Positions 1 to 11,653 of a stretch of 64,000 bases of DNA are shown in pieces. Under the pieces are notes generated by a model. The model was not told the origin of the DNA. It made no database searches and was given only the letters and a program-made list of their open reading frames with translations. The translations under genes were made by a program, and so were the position numbers. The stretch is taken from assembly GCA_000497125.2 (NCBI GenBank), contig CM035322.1:442001-506000 (forward strand), read 5' to 3'. Within the stretch, counting starts at the first letter, position 1. Every line of letters begins with the position of its first letter. The DNA is from Spironucleus salmonicida. Its lineage: Eukaryota > Fornicata > Diplomonadida > Hexamitidae.

Positions 1-820
1 ACTGTTGCGCTGCCTGTCATTATTTCAGGAGAAGCAGGCCATCCGGTAAACAAATCTGTCCAAGGCAGGAAAAATTACAAAAGTGCTATACTCTATAGGA
101 TATTCACAAAAGATATCCAAAACCGCTAAGTTCAGTTTTTGCGATGGCCAGCAATATATGGAATTAATAATACTACCAACCAAAGGAATTCCTTTCTACT
201 TGGGGTTATATCTATATTATGGATATATAAACTTATATAGCATAACTAGCGATCCGTACACTACCATTATTATATACCGATATGACCCTACGCGCCCCAC
301 TTAGATTTAAATTATCCCTTTCAACATGACACTGAGCGCCACCACCGCCAACATTCTGAGCTTCCTCAACCAGCGTGAAAACCTCGAGTTCGCCAACAAG
401 GACATCATAACCTAACTCAACACCACCTCGCATCGCATGTCGGACGTCCTCAACGTCTTTAGCGCCATCGGCATCATCGACAGGCACACTCGGACCTACT
501 CCTGGAAGCGATGCGATGTTCTGCTGCGGTTCTCCGAGTTCGTTCAGAAAGTCGACTCGCCTGGCTGCAGCATGGGTATCTTAGAGCATACCCGGACCGT
601 CGTCTTCCTACTCAAGACCGGCCAACCTATCGACAAGGTTCGACGCACCTACGACGTTCTCTCTGTACTGAGCGCTATTGGCCTGGTCGTAAAGAAGAGT
701 AAGGCGTGGTCCCTCGTTCAGCTGTCGTACATCTAGATCCAGCAGACATTCCCCGTGACACCTCTCTCAGAGTACGACACCGGGATCCTGGACCTACCCT
801 GCATTAGCTTCAGCTTTGAT
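1..820. repeat. Left arm of long inverted repeat 1
   Basis: Positions 1-820 are the reverse complement of 24282-25101 (paired positions sum to 25102). No difference was seen in the stretches compared. The match ends abruptly at 820/24282, inside the last codons of the E2F-like gene. The left end is cut by the window edge, so the arm may be longer. The arm has an A+T-rich 5' part and a G+C-rich gene body, unlike the surrounding DNA. No transposase or target-site duplication was recognised. Confidence 0.95.
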
Positions 821-826
821 GAGTGA
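326..826 (+). CDS. Small E2F/DP-like winged-helix protein, copy 1
   Basis: This encodes 166 residues with TAA/TAG read as Gln. Two successive segments resemble the recognition-helix part of E2F/DP winged-helix domains: SDVLNVFSAIGIID near residue 40 and RRTYDVLSVLSAIGLV near residue 115. Two DNA-binding modules in one small chain recall the atypical E2F7/E2F8/DEL group, which represses cell-cycle genes without a DP partner; that role is inference. No dimerisation or transactivation region follows. The frame is open upstream of 326, but this ATG matches the start (MTL) of the paralogue at 25980. The gene is G+C-rich compared with its neighbours. It ends FDE-stop, whereas copy 2 ends PDM-stop, because the repeat boundary falls in the last codons. 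Confidence 0.7.
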
Positions 827-1215
827 TTTTTCATTATAAACATGACTTCATTGGTCTTATTTAAGTTTATAAGGTCCAGATAACGCAGAAGTCAAGCTAC
901 TAAAATCTTAATATTAAAATTTATCACTAAATAATACTATTAATATTATTTTGTTAATCTTGAGAAAGGTATTCGATATTAAGGATGTCTAGTAAATTTT
1001 GCTATAATTATTAATTCAACAATTTAAAATCAATAAATACCCCTTTTTTGAGACAATTAACCACTACATCAGTTTATCTATCTATATTAGTGATGTAATC
1101 TACTGCACCAATAGCAAAACACTATTTAATATAATAATTCATTATAAAAGAGTATTGGTGATGAATTTTTATATATTATTTTAATTGTACATTTTCCCTT
1201 TCAGTTTTCAAAATT

Positions 1216-2598
1216 ATGCAGTTGAACCAAACTTTAGAAACATCCACGTTTGAATTACCAGAACATCTTATTCTTAACCCATAGACAGTGCTAATTAAAT
1301 CTTATCAAAATGAAGATCTGATGAATGAAATTATCAAACCTACCTTCCATTTGTAGCCATAATAACCCTTGCCATATATAGATCCTTCACCTACCTCTAA
1401 ACTTACATTAGGTTTAGAAAATATAATTTCATCTATAACACCACCTCTTCCTTATCTTATTTCTTCAATTGGCTCAATTTATGTATTTGCACAAACAAAT
1501 TCTCCGACACTCTAAATTCACGTAAATTCTGAGGAGAAAATACAACCTTTTAAAATACACTTAAGTAATTATATTTCTCTTTTCCATAATTAAGGAATTT
1601 AAGCTTTAACGTTCCTTTCCTCTTCTATTTTAGCCGTTACTTCTTATAATACAATAATAGTTTACGGAATTTTGCTTAACAACAATAAAATTCAAATTAA
1701 TTTCACATTTTAACTTTAAAACAACAAATTCACAAAATTAACAAAATAGCCAGCTCAAATTCAAAAGAAGTCAAATTTTTCATTCATTTTTTCTGCTCCT
1801 TCAGATCCACTAAATCTAATTTGCGGGTCTCATGATGGCAAATTTCTTTTTGTTGGTAGCCGAAAATCCTAATTTGTTAGTTTATTTTCTCTCCTATAGT
1901 TTGTAAAAATTCGTGAATTCCGCCTTAAATCAGCACCATTTTCTCTGGATTGCAACCAAAACGGCACTCTAATTGCAGCAGGTTTGAAGAACTAAATCCA
2001 AATTATCGACGTTATTTCCGGTCGAATCAGCACTATTTAGAACGTTAAATAAGCCGTTTGTTGTTTCTACAAAGCTACATTATTCAAACAGGAAAACGTA
2101 ACAATTCCACCAGTTTAAGAACTCAGCTTTGAGAATTTGTAGCAAAATGATGTCTTGGTTAATAAGTATCAGAGCATTGTGTACCAGACAATGCTCAGCA
2201 TGTAATAACAGACGAACCATAGGTCACTGGACTACCAATCACCAGAATTTGAATTTATAGCGTTTTCACAAGTAAATGATGTTAGTTTGTTCGTGTATAG
2301 TATTTAAAGATAATAATTGAGCGTTTAGGCGAGTCCGTGCTTAGCTTTCGACTTTTCGAGATAATAAGGGTTTTCTGTCGGGGGTAGAATAAGTTAAATA
2401 TCGTGGTGTGATGGCGTATTAGGGGCTGTTTGTGATGGGAATTGCATTATTGCAGCTACCAGAGAGAGTGGAGACGGTGTTAGCGGTATAGTCAGTAGTG
2501 TTGTAGTCGAATGTGGAGACCAGTGTAGTATTTGCGTTGGAAGAAGCATTGTGGTAGGTGGAAATAAGGGAGTTTACTGCTTTGATATTGTAGAGTGA
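1216..2598 (+). CDS. WD40-repeat-like protein
   Basis: This encodes 460 residues. The middle contains beta-propeller-like strands such as ICGSHDGKFLFVG (around residues 205-220) and SLDCNQNGTLIAAGL followed by QIQIIDVISG (around residues 245-270), the usual layout of WD40 blades. The last 130 residues are rich in Gly, Val, Ser and Cys with further blade-like strands. WD40 proteins are scaffolds in traffic, cytoskeleton or RNA processing; the partner cannot be told here. The start is the first ATG after an A+T-rich leader. Codon use shifts to G+T-rich towards the 3' end. The gene ends GAG-TGA and converges on the next gene 50 bases away. Confidence 0.65.
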
Positions 2599-2648
2599 TC
2601 AAGTGAAATTTGGTATTTTAAGAATCTTAGACGTAGTGCTTTTAATTT

Positions 2649-2873
2649 TCACTTTAATTCAAAATTTACTATATTATCATAGTTTGGCATCGAGGTTGTT
2701 ATCTCGAATAGGGTTTCCTCTGACGATACTTAATTTTGTTTGGGGTCTGCCGGTGTATATACCTATTAATTATAATATTTCGGTAAAGGTGGCAGTTATG
2801 CAAATCTGTAGGATTTGTTACGTGAAACTTGCATATGTATCGATGCACGCAGTAAACGGGTCGTGAGTTTCAT
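2649..2873 (-). CDS. Small protein with presequence-like N-terminus
   Basis: This encodes 74 residues. The first 14 (MKLTTRLLRASIHM) are basic and hydroxylated without acidic residues, like a mitochondrial targeting presequence. The rest is proline- and glutamine-rich and ends in a short acidic tail. No family was recognised. The hydrophobic open frame on the opposite strand at the same place lacks gene-like composition and is treated as a shadow. It converges on the WD40 gene and uses the AAG-TGA stop context. Confidence 0.5.
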
Positions 2874-3382
2874 TTTTAACAGAAACAAAACTTATTTAAT
2901 GATTTATAGTTTATGATGTATTCAAAGGCGAACATTTAGTTTGATCAATAGATAATTCTTCAAATATTTAAATAATCTTAAATTTTTTAAGAAATTATAT
3001 ACAACAGTGAAAAAATAATCACAATGATTTATTCTATTTTTCGTACATATTATATCAAAAATTTGCTATTAAAATTACACTGTTAAAACTATAAAAATAA
3101 AGAAGAAATATAAGTATAAATCATTACTTCTTAATATATAAAATCAATTTTAAATGTTCATGTAAGATAAAGTCTGACCAGAAAAGCATTAAGTAAAGAA
3201 ATATCAATGTTATAATAAATAATATACATATTTCTATTGTAAACAAAAATATTAGATATTTGTTATATTTATATTATTGATTGTGTGAATCTAAGGTAAT
3301 ATAGAAAATTAATAGAAACAGTTTTTAATAATTCTTTAAAAACTATACATTATCATATTGAATCCAGTATATAATTCATAAA
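2874..3382. other. A+T-rich intergenic region
   Basis: About 500 bases of very A+T-rich DNA lie between divergent genes at 2873 and 3383. No gene, RNA or repeat was recognised; it probably contains both promoters. Confidence 0.6.
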
Positions 3383-4393
3383 ATGTATGGTATTTTAACA
3401 CAATCATCACCAGTCTAAAGCTAGTCTCTCAAGAATTCCAAAAAGTTACTGAGCCCTAATCAGAAGCATTATGATAACAAATTCGATTAAATGGTTGACA
3501 AAGAAGTCCAAAAAATACTTAATTTCAACCCTTCATATTTTAAAGCTGAAGAAGTGCAAAGTCAAGAAAGTATATAAACTTCGAAACCATAAATTACTTA
3601 AAAACTATTTAAATCTGATTTAATTTCTAATCAAATATTTGAAAAATAAAGGAAGAAACCTGAATAATCACAGCCACCATGGTCAAACCCATCATCTTAA
3701 TTTGTATTCCCATTTACTTTTTTAAACGATGCCATAATCATCTATAGAATTCAAGCATTACATTAATAACCAACAATTCTATTAGAAAAATCAATAAATA
3801 TTACTCCAGTTCCGTTTAATTTAGTTATAGAAGATCTAGTTTTATATAAAAATAAAGATAAAACTAAGCCTAAACTAACAAATCTAAATGCAAAACTGAT
3901 TTTTCCTTTCGAGTATATTGTAAACGATAATTTAACAACTAATATACAACCAGTTGTAGAAAATATCATCCCATTTCCATTTTAGGATATAATTATTGAC
4001 ATAGTAATTATTAAATATATAACATTAAAACTAGTAAAAACTTCTTCCAAGCTTTCATCAGAATTTCCACATCCCTTTACAGAACTTTTGCTTAGTTGTA
4101 CTATCTATAAAATTAATTTATATATTTCAAAATAGTAAGAATAAAATTCAAGTTTAATTTTTCCATTCAAATTCAAAATTGATGAAATTATTGCTTATAC
4201 TAACGATTAAGATTAACCTCTCAATCTTGAAATCAAAGAATTGAGAGTGAAAAAGAATCAAATTGAAGCAGAGTTGTCCCGAGCAAAAACGGAGAAAAAG
4301 AAAATGAAGCAATAACAATTAAGTATATAGCTAAGAAATATTACTGGGCTTTTGAATGCTAAAACAGCTCTAAAGGTAGAACTTTAAAAGTGA
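3383..4393 (+). CDS. Hypothetical protein with C-terminal coiled coil
   Basis: This encodes 336 residues. The N-terminal 90 are Lys/Gln/Ser-rich and probably disordered. The middle (about 120-270) alternates beta-like hydrophobic strands (for example FNLVIEDLVLYKN and AKLIFPFEYIV), reminiscent of a C2-type sandwich but without clear calcium-binding aspartates. The last 60 residues form a charged coiled coil. No family was recognised. A membrane-binding adaptor role is possible but only inferred. Confidence 0.6.
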
Positions 4394-5065
4394 AAAAAAT
4401 AAAACAGTGAATTAGTTTAATTAATAACTTAAAATTCTAAAAATTAGTTGGAAATAATTCAATCAATATCATCAGAGAATTGGAAAATTGTGTATTCCGT
4501 TACATAATATTATTAATTTTTGTAATCTGTTTTTATAGCATACAAACTAAAATTTACTTGAGTTAGAGATTAGAATAAAATTATTTTAATCTCTAAAATT
4601 ATTTAATAAATTAAACTGAGATTTTGATGCGAAAACCAATTGTTACCTTGTCAAAGTTTATTAGTTCTAAATCGCTTTATGATCATTTTCTTAAAATCAA
4701 TGACACTATCTATTTATATTAGTAAAATACACTTCATATTTAGTTTATTTAATAATAATAAGTAACTTGATTTCAATAATATTAGTTGATTTTTCTTTAT
4801 CTAGAAAGTATATTTTTGCAGTTTGTTTACTATTTACTCTCTTGGACTTTTATTAGAAATTGACTAATTTTAAATATTAATAGTATAACTATTGGTAAGA
4901 AATATATATTGGGCCTAAATTTCATTTTTATGATAAACCTTTATAAAATAGTAATATAATATATAATAGTTTAAATGTACAATTTGATACAGTTTAAATT
5001 TTGTTGATAATAATCTCTATTATAGTATATAATATTTATATTTACTTCTTTTGATCTATTAAAAA
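4394..5065. other. A+T-rich intergenic region
   Basis: About 670 bases, mostly A and T, lie between two genes on the plus strand. I see no coding frame with protein-like composition and no structured RNA. Confidence 0.55.
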
Positions 5066-7249
5066 ATGAACGATCGCCAACGTTTATTAAAGTAATTTCC
5101 TACGTACATTAGATTTGTATTTGCATAACACTATGCAAAGAAATGGCAGCATTTATCAATAATTCTTTTCCCAGTAATGTTCTATATCCTTTTAATATCT
5201 CTTAAATATCTACTAATGTGGATGTCTGAAGAACCTATTCCTATAGGCTTTGCAGATTAGGCTTTATCTTTATTTCCAAGCGCATTTATGCCAGGAAAGA
5301 ATTAAAAATAGTATTTGAGTTACAAATAAGATGACAATACTTGGCCCTTAGATACTCTCAATTCAATATGGCCAAATATCCATAGTTATTAGAAACTTGA
5401 TGCATTTTAATATTTAGAAGCTGCTAGTGTTACGATCGGTAGTAAATCAGCTGTAATTGGCCCAATTTAACTATAAGATTTTTCTACTTTAAAAGCAACT
5501 ATTTTTTATAAGCAAATACCTGTTGTTACCTAAGAAGGAAAATTGGTGACTGATGGTACATTTCCTCATGTTTTAGGAGTATTTTATGATTAATGGTAAA
5601 AATCTCAAAAAGCAGCTGGTAATATTACACACGAATTATCATTAGCCACTTTAGGTTGGATTGATATTCCTGATGTTCCATTTATCACTACAAACTTGGT
5701 AAACGATGGGGCGTATCTAATTTTTGTATTCATAAACCATATTTTGCTACCTCTTTGTACAGTTGATATGGTCACGCAAAAGACCTCTGGATTTATGAAT
5801 TTAGTTTATGTATCGGGTTTAAAATAAACTGTTTTTTATACTGCAAATTTCGTATTCTATTATTGCTTTGCTTTAGTAATGAGCCTCATTAATTTTGGTT
5901 TTGCATGTGCATTTGGTTTATCAATTAAAGAAAAAGTTGGTGAAGTAATGGTTCTATCTATTTTCTTCCCATTTTTTGAGCTACCTTTATCATTTTTGTT
6001 TGCCTAAATTTTTACATCTACCTTTACAGCATCTATGGTTATGTGGTTCTCAGTAGTTTTGATTCCATAGTTACTGGTTTTAGTAGCTAATGCCGTTTTG
6101 TTTAAAGAAAACTTTGTTGCGTGGTTTTTACCTTCTGCTGCAATTGTCTATATTAATAATTAAAATCCTGCTATTTAAGAATAAATGACCTCAATTATTA
6201 TTACTATTTCTGTTTAATGTATATTGATTTTTGTGGTAGCTGTGTTTTTAGTAACATTTTTCAATTATGGAAAATAAGTTATTCGTAAAATGAAATAAAA
6301 GAATGTAATAGAATTTGATCAAGAAGTAGCTTAACACTAAGAAATGATTGACGAAACAGAGCAATCTATAGCTCCTATTTAGATTAGTGGAATAACAATG
6401 GCTTTCGGCTCTAAATCAAATCCATTTTATGCACTAGATAAAGTTAATATTGTTGTAAATAAAAATGAAATTAAGGGATTAATTGGGCATAATGGGTCAG
6501 GTAAAACAACTTTAATGAATGTCATTACTGGTGGATTAAAATAGACTTCTGGATAATTCAAAATTTCAGGATTCGTGTGTTATTGTCCTCAGTTTGATTC
6601 TTTACCTAATGATTTTGTTGTAAAAGATATTATTAAGATGTTTAGTGATCTAAGGGCCAGAGATGGAAATATTGATGCCATGTCCGCAGATACTTTAATT
6701 GATTTACTTGATGTTCGTGATTGCTTAAACAAGAAGATAAAAACAGTTTCTTATGGTGATCGACGTAAAATTTAGCTTATTTCAGCCACTGTAAACACTT
6801 TACCATCTGATATAGTTTTGTTAGATGAAGTTACTACTAATCTGTCAAGAAATGATGTAGTAGGTGTTTGGAAAATCTTATAACATCTCAAATCTTCGAA
6901 TTCTTCAGTATTATTTATTTCTCACGATTTAGACGAAGTAGAAACGCTATGTGATAGAATAGTTATGCTTAAGAAAGGTAAAGTAGTTTTAGATGCTGAT
7001 CCAAAGGCAATTATTTAAGATAATGAGTACGATTCAGTTGAAATATTCGAACCTATCAGCTCGATGGGCAGCTTATCATTATTCGGCATAGAAAAAGTTG
7101 GTGTTACTGGAAATTTTAACCACTATATTATTAAGCAAAAGATCGAATCAATCAATAAGAACATTTTAGAGTTCTGTGATGAAAATCACTGTATCATCAA
7201 AAGTGCTGACCTTCAGACTGTTTTCGAGGCGGTTGAAGGTTTAGTCTGA
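5066..7249 (+). CDS. ABC transporter, ABCA-type half transporter
   Basis: This encodes 727 residues. A hydrophobic segment near residues 25-47 precedes a soluble loop, then five or six membrane segments (about 220-410), then one nucleotide-binding domain from about 435. Walker A is GHNGSGKT at 474-481, a Q-loop lies in CYCPQFD, Walker B is IVLLDE near 583-588, and the H-loop is ISHDLDE near 618-624. The signature motif is degenerate (VSYGDRRK near 561), whereas ABCA proteins usually have a YSGG-type motif. One membrane domain plus one nucleotide-binding domain means a half transporter that must dimerise. Lipid transport is the usual ABCA role; the substrate is unknown. About 40 TAA/TAG codons lie inside conserved sequence, strong evidence for glutamine reassignment. 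Confidence 0.93.
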
Positions 7250-7263
7250 ACGAAATATGATTT

Positions 7264-8250
7264 TCACTTCTTTTTTTCTACTACCAATTTACCACTAGCC
7301 TTCAAAATATCTCTTCTATAATCTTTGAACTGCAACCTCTTAATACCTTCAAAAAGCGCTCTGAACTGCCCCAGGTCCATGTATTTTTCACACCCAACCG
7401 CCATTGAAATCACACTCATAATGTCATTAACGCAAGCTGGCGCAAATACCTTATCATCCACCCACTTCTTTCCGTTCCAGGTACCACCCTGTTGTTCAAG
7501 CTTGATCTTCTCACTGATTTCGATCTGCTCCTTCACGTACTGCTTGTGCTGCTGATAGTCCTCTATCATCTCGATTTGATCCTGAAACTCGTCGTAGCTC
7601 TGATTGATCAGTTCGCCCAACAAGTCAATGGGGATAACGTCATTTTCGTCCTTTGCGCCCAGCAATTTGAACGCTTCGAGGCCGATATCGATAGAATCCA
7701 CCTGAGCCACTCTGTAGTTTAGTATGTCAATAATTTCAGTTGCGCAAAGAGACTGGAGCTAAATATCTCGCTGTGCCTTCGTTTTGGCAAAATTTCGTGA
7801 TTTTCCATCCTCGCAAAATGGCTCTCTGAGCAATGAGGACGCTTGGTGGTAGGAGATTGGATTTACGTTTTTCATGCGCTAAAATAGTGCCTGAGATGTT
7901 ATTACGTTAAATGGGTTATTGGAACCTCGTGCACCTGAAAAGAATGTGCAACCGTACGCAATTTCATTTTAGAGTGCCTACTGAGACTGCCTTTGCTCTT
8001 ATGTCGTTGATAAATTTGTGATTTGTGGTAAGGGAGTCGGTGGTTTAGAAATTGGTCTTGAGAGTTGTGGTAGTGGAGTTTGAGGTTTTGATGGTTAGTT
8101 TGATATGTTTAAGTCTTGCTCTGTCATATCATCGTTTGGTGTATTATCATTTTCTTATTATGAATTTTAAGATACTTCTTCTTACTCTTCCATGTTTTGA
8201 GGTGTTTCTGGTAGTTCTTATAATGATTGTGGTTGGTCCGAGGTTGACAT
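7264..8250 (-). CDS. Hypothetical protein, Gln/Pro-rich N-terminus
   Basis: This encodes 328 residues. The first 110 are rich in Gln, Pro, Ser, Asp and Glu and look disordered. Residues 120-328 are a mixed, mostly helical domain with a charged central coiled coil (around 225-265) and a lysine tail. No known family was recognised. It converges on the ABC transporter with 14 bases between stops and diverges from Trm112 across 71 bases. The start at 8250 is the first ATG of the long frame and gives the whole low-complexity leader. Confidence 0.75.
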
Positions 8251-8321
8251 TAATTTTTGCGGTTCTATAAAATTATTAATTAATATATATTTATTAATCG
8301 AATTGTTTTTTCTTTCCTCCA
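8251..8321. promoter_or_regulatory. Short bidirectional promoter region
   Basis: Only 71 very A+T-rich bases separate two divergent start codons (8250 minus, 8322 plus). Both promoters must lie here or overlap the genes. No conserved element was identified. Confidence 0.5.
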
Positions 8322-8636
8322 ATGCGTCTTACGTGTTTGCTTCTTGTAGCATGTCCCAATTGCTAAGGAGAATTAAAAGCCAGTGTAGAATCTTTTGAAG
8401 TTAACGATATAAATGATGAATTTGCATAAATAAAAGTCAAAAAAATCATAGAAAAATTTGGGGAAACTATTATTAGAAATATGATTACAGATTTATAATG
8501 GGATTAACCGTAAACGTAATAGGAATGGATACAAATTTTATTATAAAAATCAATATTAGATGGAACTCTTAAGTGTGTAAAATGTGATAAAACATACAAA
8601 ATCATTAAAAGGCTTCCTATTTTTGTGGATGAGTGA
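8322..8636 (+). CDS. TRM112: Trm112-like methyltransferase activator
   Basis: This encodes 104 residues. Trm112 is a small zinc-binding partner that activates several methyltransferases modifying tRNA, rRNA and release factor eRF1. The family layout is visible: an N-terminal MRLTCLLL strand, a first cysteine pair CPNC (11 and 14), a variable helical middle, and the C-terminal GTLKCVKC pair (85 and 88) followed by the TYKI...LPIF strand typical of the Trm112 zinc fold. The usual C-terminal pattern is CxxCGxxFPI.xGIPN, so the fit is good though diverged. The presence of eRF1-modifying machinery fits a genome with altered stop codons, but that link is inference. Confidence 0.8.
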
Positions 8637-8651
8637 GAGACTTTATCATCA

Positions 8652-9068
8652 ATGATTGACTTAATACTTTAACTGGCTACTAGATATGTATCCGTTTTAA
8701 AGCATCTTGGTATCTTATTTAAGAAGTTTAAGGGTAACCTCCAGCAAATTTTCCATTTATTGATAAGTCTAAATTTTAATGCAACATTTGAGTATGATTA
8801 AAAACATTATTATGAGTTTTAAATTGTAAGTAATCATTTTACTATATTGTTAAAGGTTTATTTTTCCTAAATGTATTTGTTGATTCATAAATATTTTACT
8901 TAGGTGTATACTAAATAAGTGGAGAGTGTAAAAGGTTATCATAACTTTATATAGGACTACTGTTATACCTTAGTGATCTTTAAGTTGGCTAGATATTATA
9001 AGAAGTAGCATACTTATTAATAATTGTTATTTACATATTCATTTTAACAATAATTAATATCAAATTGA
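8652..9068 (+). CDS. Uncertain 138-residue reading frame
   Basis: The frame is open from ATG to TGA, 15 bases after the Trm112 stop. The product would be hydrophobic and aromatic-rich with no recognised domain. With one stop codon in A+T-rich DNA, frames of this length can occur by chance, so this may not be a gene. The opposite strand offers only shorter frames. Confidence 0.28.
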
Positions 9069-9110
9069 TATCATATTATTATACATAATATATTTAATAC
9101 ATTTCATTAT

Positions 9111-9458
9111 ATGAAAGAATCGCACAAGAGAACGTTAAGATTGTTATTATTTATCATGAGTATTGCTTACATCGTTTAAACTAAATTATTCATTTAGATT
9201 TCATCATTTGAGAACATATAAAAAAGAGGAATTTGGATTTAAAATTTTATAGAAAATAGAGTAAGAGAACAATTGAATTATATAATGTTAAACACAAAAA
9301 CAGCCATTCTGCTATATCTTTGTATTATTATATTAGTATATTAGAAATAATACCTTATAAATATACTCATTTTTATTGGTAGAGGAATTTAAATTTTCTC
9401 GAATCTTATATGTGAAGTTTTCTTATAAACGTTAATTTCCCTAATAGATGTGATATGA
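9111..9458 (+). CDS. Small predicted membrane protein
   Basis: This encodes 115 residues. There is a basic N-terminus, a hydrophobic segment around residues 10-32, a charged middle, and two further hydrophobic stretches (around 60-80 and 85-110), giving two or three membrane spans. No family was recognised. Basic residues before the first span suggest a cytosolic N-terminus. Confidence 0.45.
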
Positions 9459-9587
9459 TATTATTTTATTATAATTATTATAGTTTTGGAACAAACAAGA
9501 TTCAATTTTATATTCCAATAGATGTAATTTAATATTTATATTTATGTTATTATATATTATACTATTAAATTAGTTCCGCAATTTTTA

Positions 9588-10511
9588 ATGTCTTTAGACG
9601 CATCACTGCAAACTTATCTAGATTAACATTAAATTTATTCATAGCTTTAAACTTCATTAGAAGAAATGGTACGTGTATTACCACCATCGCCTGTAGACTT
9701 TTTAGCTGACTTTTTTGCGAAAATACCGAAATCTTCTGAATCAACTCGCGAAACTAAGCGTGTGGTACTTTTAGGTCCTCCTGGATGTGGTAAAGGAACT
9801 CAGGCTAAACACTTGTAGTAAAACTACAACTTACATTAAATTTCTCCAGGAAATCTATTGAGAGCCGAAATTTCATAAAAATCGGCTTTAGGAATGTAAG
9901 CTAAGGAGTTTATGGATGCAGGAAAATTAGTTCCTGATTCAATAGTAATCGAGTTAATTTCAAATTATACTAAAACCCTTTCTAAGAGCTAAGGATGGTT
10001 CTTTGATGGTTTTCCTAGAACAGAACTCTAAGCGTATGCATTAAAAGCTGATAAATCTTTAATTCCAACTCACGTTATAGAGTTTGTGGTTAATCAAGAG
10101 GAAGTAATTTCTAGAATTGGAGGAAGACGTTTTGATCCGATTACAAGTGTGACTTATCATATAACAAATGATCCTCCTCCAGCAGGAGAAGTAGCAAGCA
10201 GATGTATTATCAGAGATGATGATAAGGAGTAAGTTGTAAAAGATAGATTCAGAGTATATAATTCGAGTCTTTAAGGTATCAGAGAAGTTTTTGGTCATCA
10301 ACTAACTATTATTAATGTAAATGGCTTAGGAATTAAAGATGTGGCGGTTCTCTTAGACAACATATTGAATGCTCCTCCTTAAATAAAAAATCCCTAGACA
10401 AGAGAAATCATTCCTAGAGGCCCAGGAATAGTTAATGGAGAACAAGAATAATAAGATTGGAACATTGCAACTGCTAATAATGATAGACCTAAAATTGAGG
10501 AAATCGAGTGA
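9588..10511 (+). CDS. Adenylate kinase with N-terminal RIIa/Dpy-30-like domain
   Basis: This encodes 307 residues. It catalyses ATP + AMP to 2 ADP. Residues 1-45 match the RIIa/Dpy-30 dimerisation-docking pattern (YLDQHQIYSQLQTSLEEM, then PPSPVDFLADFF). The kinase core starts with the P-loop GPPGCGKGTQ near 63-72, followed by the NMP-binding SPGNLLR, DGFPRT, and the LID region beginning GGRRFDP. The LID carries an insertion with PPP. About 50 residues follow the core. RIIa-adenylate kinases bind axonemal scaffolds in flagella, so local ATP supply for flagellar beating is likely here (inference). The start at 9588 was preferred over 9666 because it includes the complete docking domain. Confidence 0.9.
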
Positions 10512-10521
10512 AAACATCAAA

Positions 10522-10962
10522 TCAGTATCCATGTTATTCGGCCAAGGTATTAGCTTCTGTTACACTTGCTACTACTTTTTTAGAGCTTTCTATTAAATAT
10601 CCAGCCACAACAACCTCATCTAATATATTAAATGCTTTGCTGTAATTAAATATTAGATCAAGTTCACATACTTATCCAAAATGTTTATCTAAGCATTCTA
10701 CATAAAATTGAATAGCTTCTAGAGCAATAAGTTCGTTATCATCATCATCTACACAGAAAATAAAAAACAAAGAAGCATAACGTTTGAAAATGATTTTTTT
10801 GTCTCTCCATTCAATGACGTTACATCCTTTTGACACTCTTTCGGTGACTTATTAAGATACTTCTTATATGATCTTAGCTCTTTGACTAAAGGGAGTGTTA
10901 TCATAGAATTATACTAAACGGGTTTTTCTCAACTTATTCACTAATAAAACAAAGTTTATCAT
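10522..10962 (-). CDS. Clathrin-adaptor (AP) complex sigma subunit
   Basis: This encodes 146 residues, the usual length of an AP small chain. It begins INFVLLVNKLRKTRL with a DNTPFSQRAK-like continuation and then carries the family core: GCNVIEWRDKKIIFKRYASL, FIFCVDDDDNELIALE, and VECLDKHFGQVCELDLIFN, ending with a helix near VVAGYLIESSK. Sigma subunits stabilise the AP core and help bind dileucine sorting signals on vesicle cargo. Which complex (AP-1, AP-2 or AP-3) cannot be decided by eye, though the FGQVCELDL form is typical of AP-1/AP-2. It converges on the adenylate kinase with 10 bases between stops. Confidence 0.92.
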
Positions 10963-11031
10963 TTGATTTAGAGTGAATAGTAATATAAATTCATAATAAT
11001 TACTATATTATTGATATACAAATTCAATTTA

Positions 11032-11289
11032 TCACTTAACAGGATTTCCCATCATATCAAACTTTGGCATAAACGGCATGACACAATCGATAACTAAAAT
11101 TTAATTGAAGACGGCGACGGGCTTCTTTGCATCTTTTGCTTTTACTTTTATAGCGGGAGAAGTAGGTACATGTTCTAGGCTTGCAATAAGGTCTTTCTCA
11201 ATAGGTAATTATTTAGCTTGCATTTCTTATACCTACGCATGCATTATAAGATGCTTCTCTATTATGTCTTCCATATGTGTTTGTTTCAT
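11032..11289 (-). CDS. Hypothetical small protein
   Basis: This encodes 85 residues, with an acidic/histidine-containing N-terminus, a lysine-rich middle (KVKAKDAKKPVAV) and a hydrophobic, methionine-rich C-terminus. No family was recognised. It diverges from the next gene with 49 bases between start codons and uses the AAG-TGA stop context. Confidence 0.5.
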
Positions 11290-11338
11290 TTAAAATAATT
11301 AATATTAAATTATTGAGTAATAAGATATACAATTTATA

Positions 11339-11653
11339 ATGAACGAGATGGATTAAAACTGCATTTTTTTGCAAACTGAATTTTTTTAGGCATATCCAGA
11401 TCTTAAAAGCGACCCTAAAATATGTTAGTTTTAGCACGAGGATCATAATTTAGTCTATGTCCCATATTTATAGCATCATTAGAAAATTTAAAATATAGAT
11501 AAACTCTAGCAGCAATATGATCAATTATATAAAGATACAGTAGAAACACTATTTATCTTATCAAATAATGAAAATTGTACGATTTAAGATATTATAGATT
11601 AGAGAAAGTATGGTTTCGAGTTATAAGCAGAAAATAGTATAAGTGACGATTGA
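11339..11653 (+). CDS. Hypothetical 104-residue protein
   Basis: This encodes 104 residues, rich in Gln, Asp and His, with about a dozen in-frame TAA/TAG codons. A helical stretch around residues 55-80 could be coiled coil. No domain was recognised. Confidence 0.5.

Noticed and set aside
83-325. In-frame upstream extension of the E2F-like gene
   Set aside because: It is open only through TAA/TAG codons in A+T-rich DNA. The paralogue start at 25980 aligns with the ATG at 326.
2603-2866. Hydrophobic plus-strand frame of 87 codons
   Set aside because: It starts at a GTG and overlaps a better minus-strand gene with a typical stop context.
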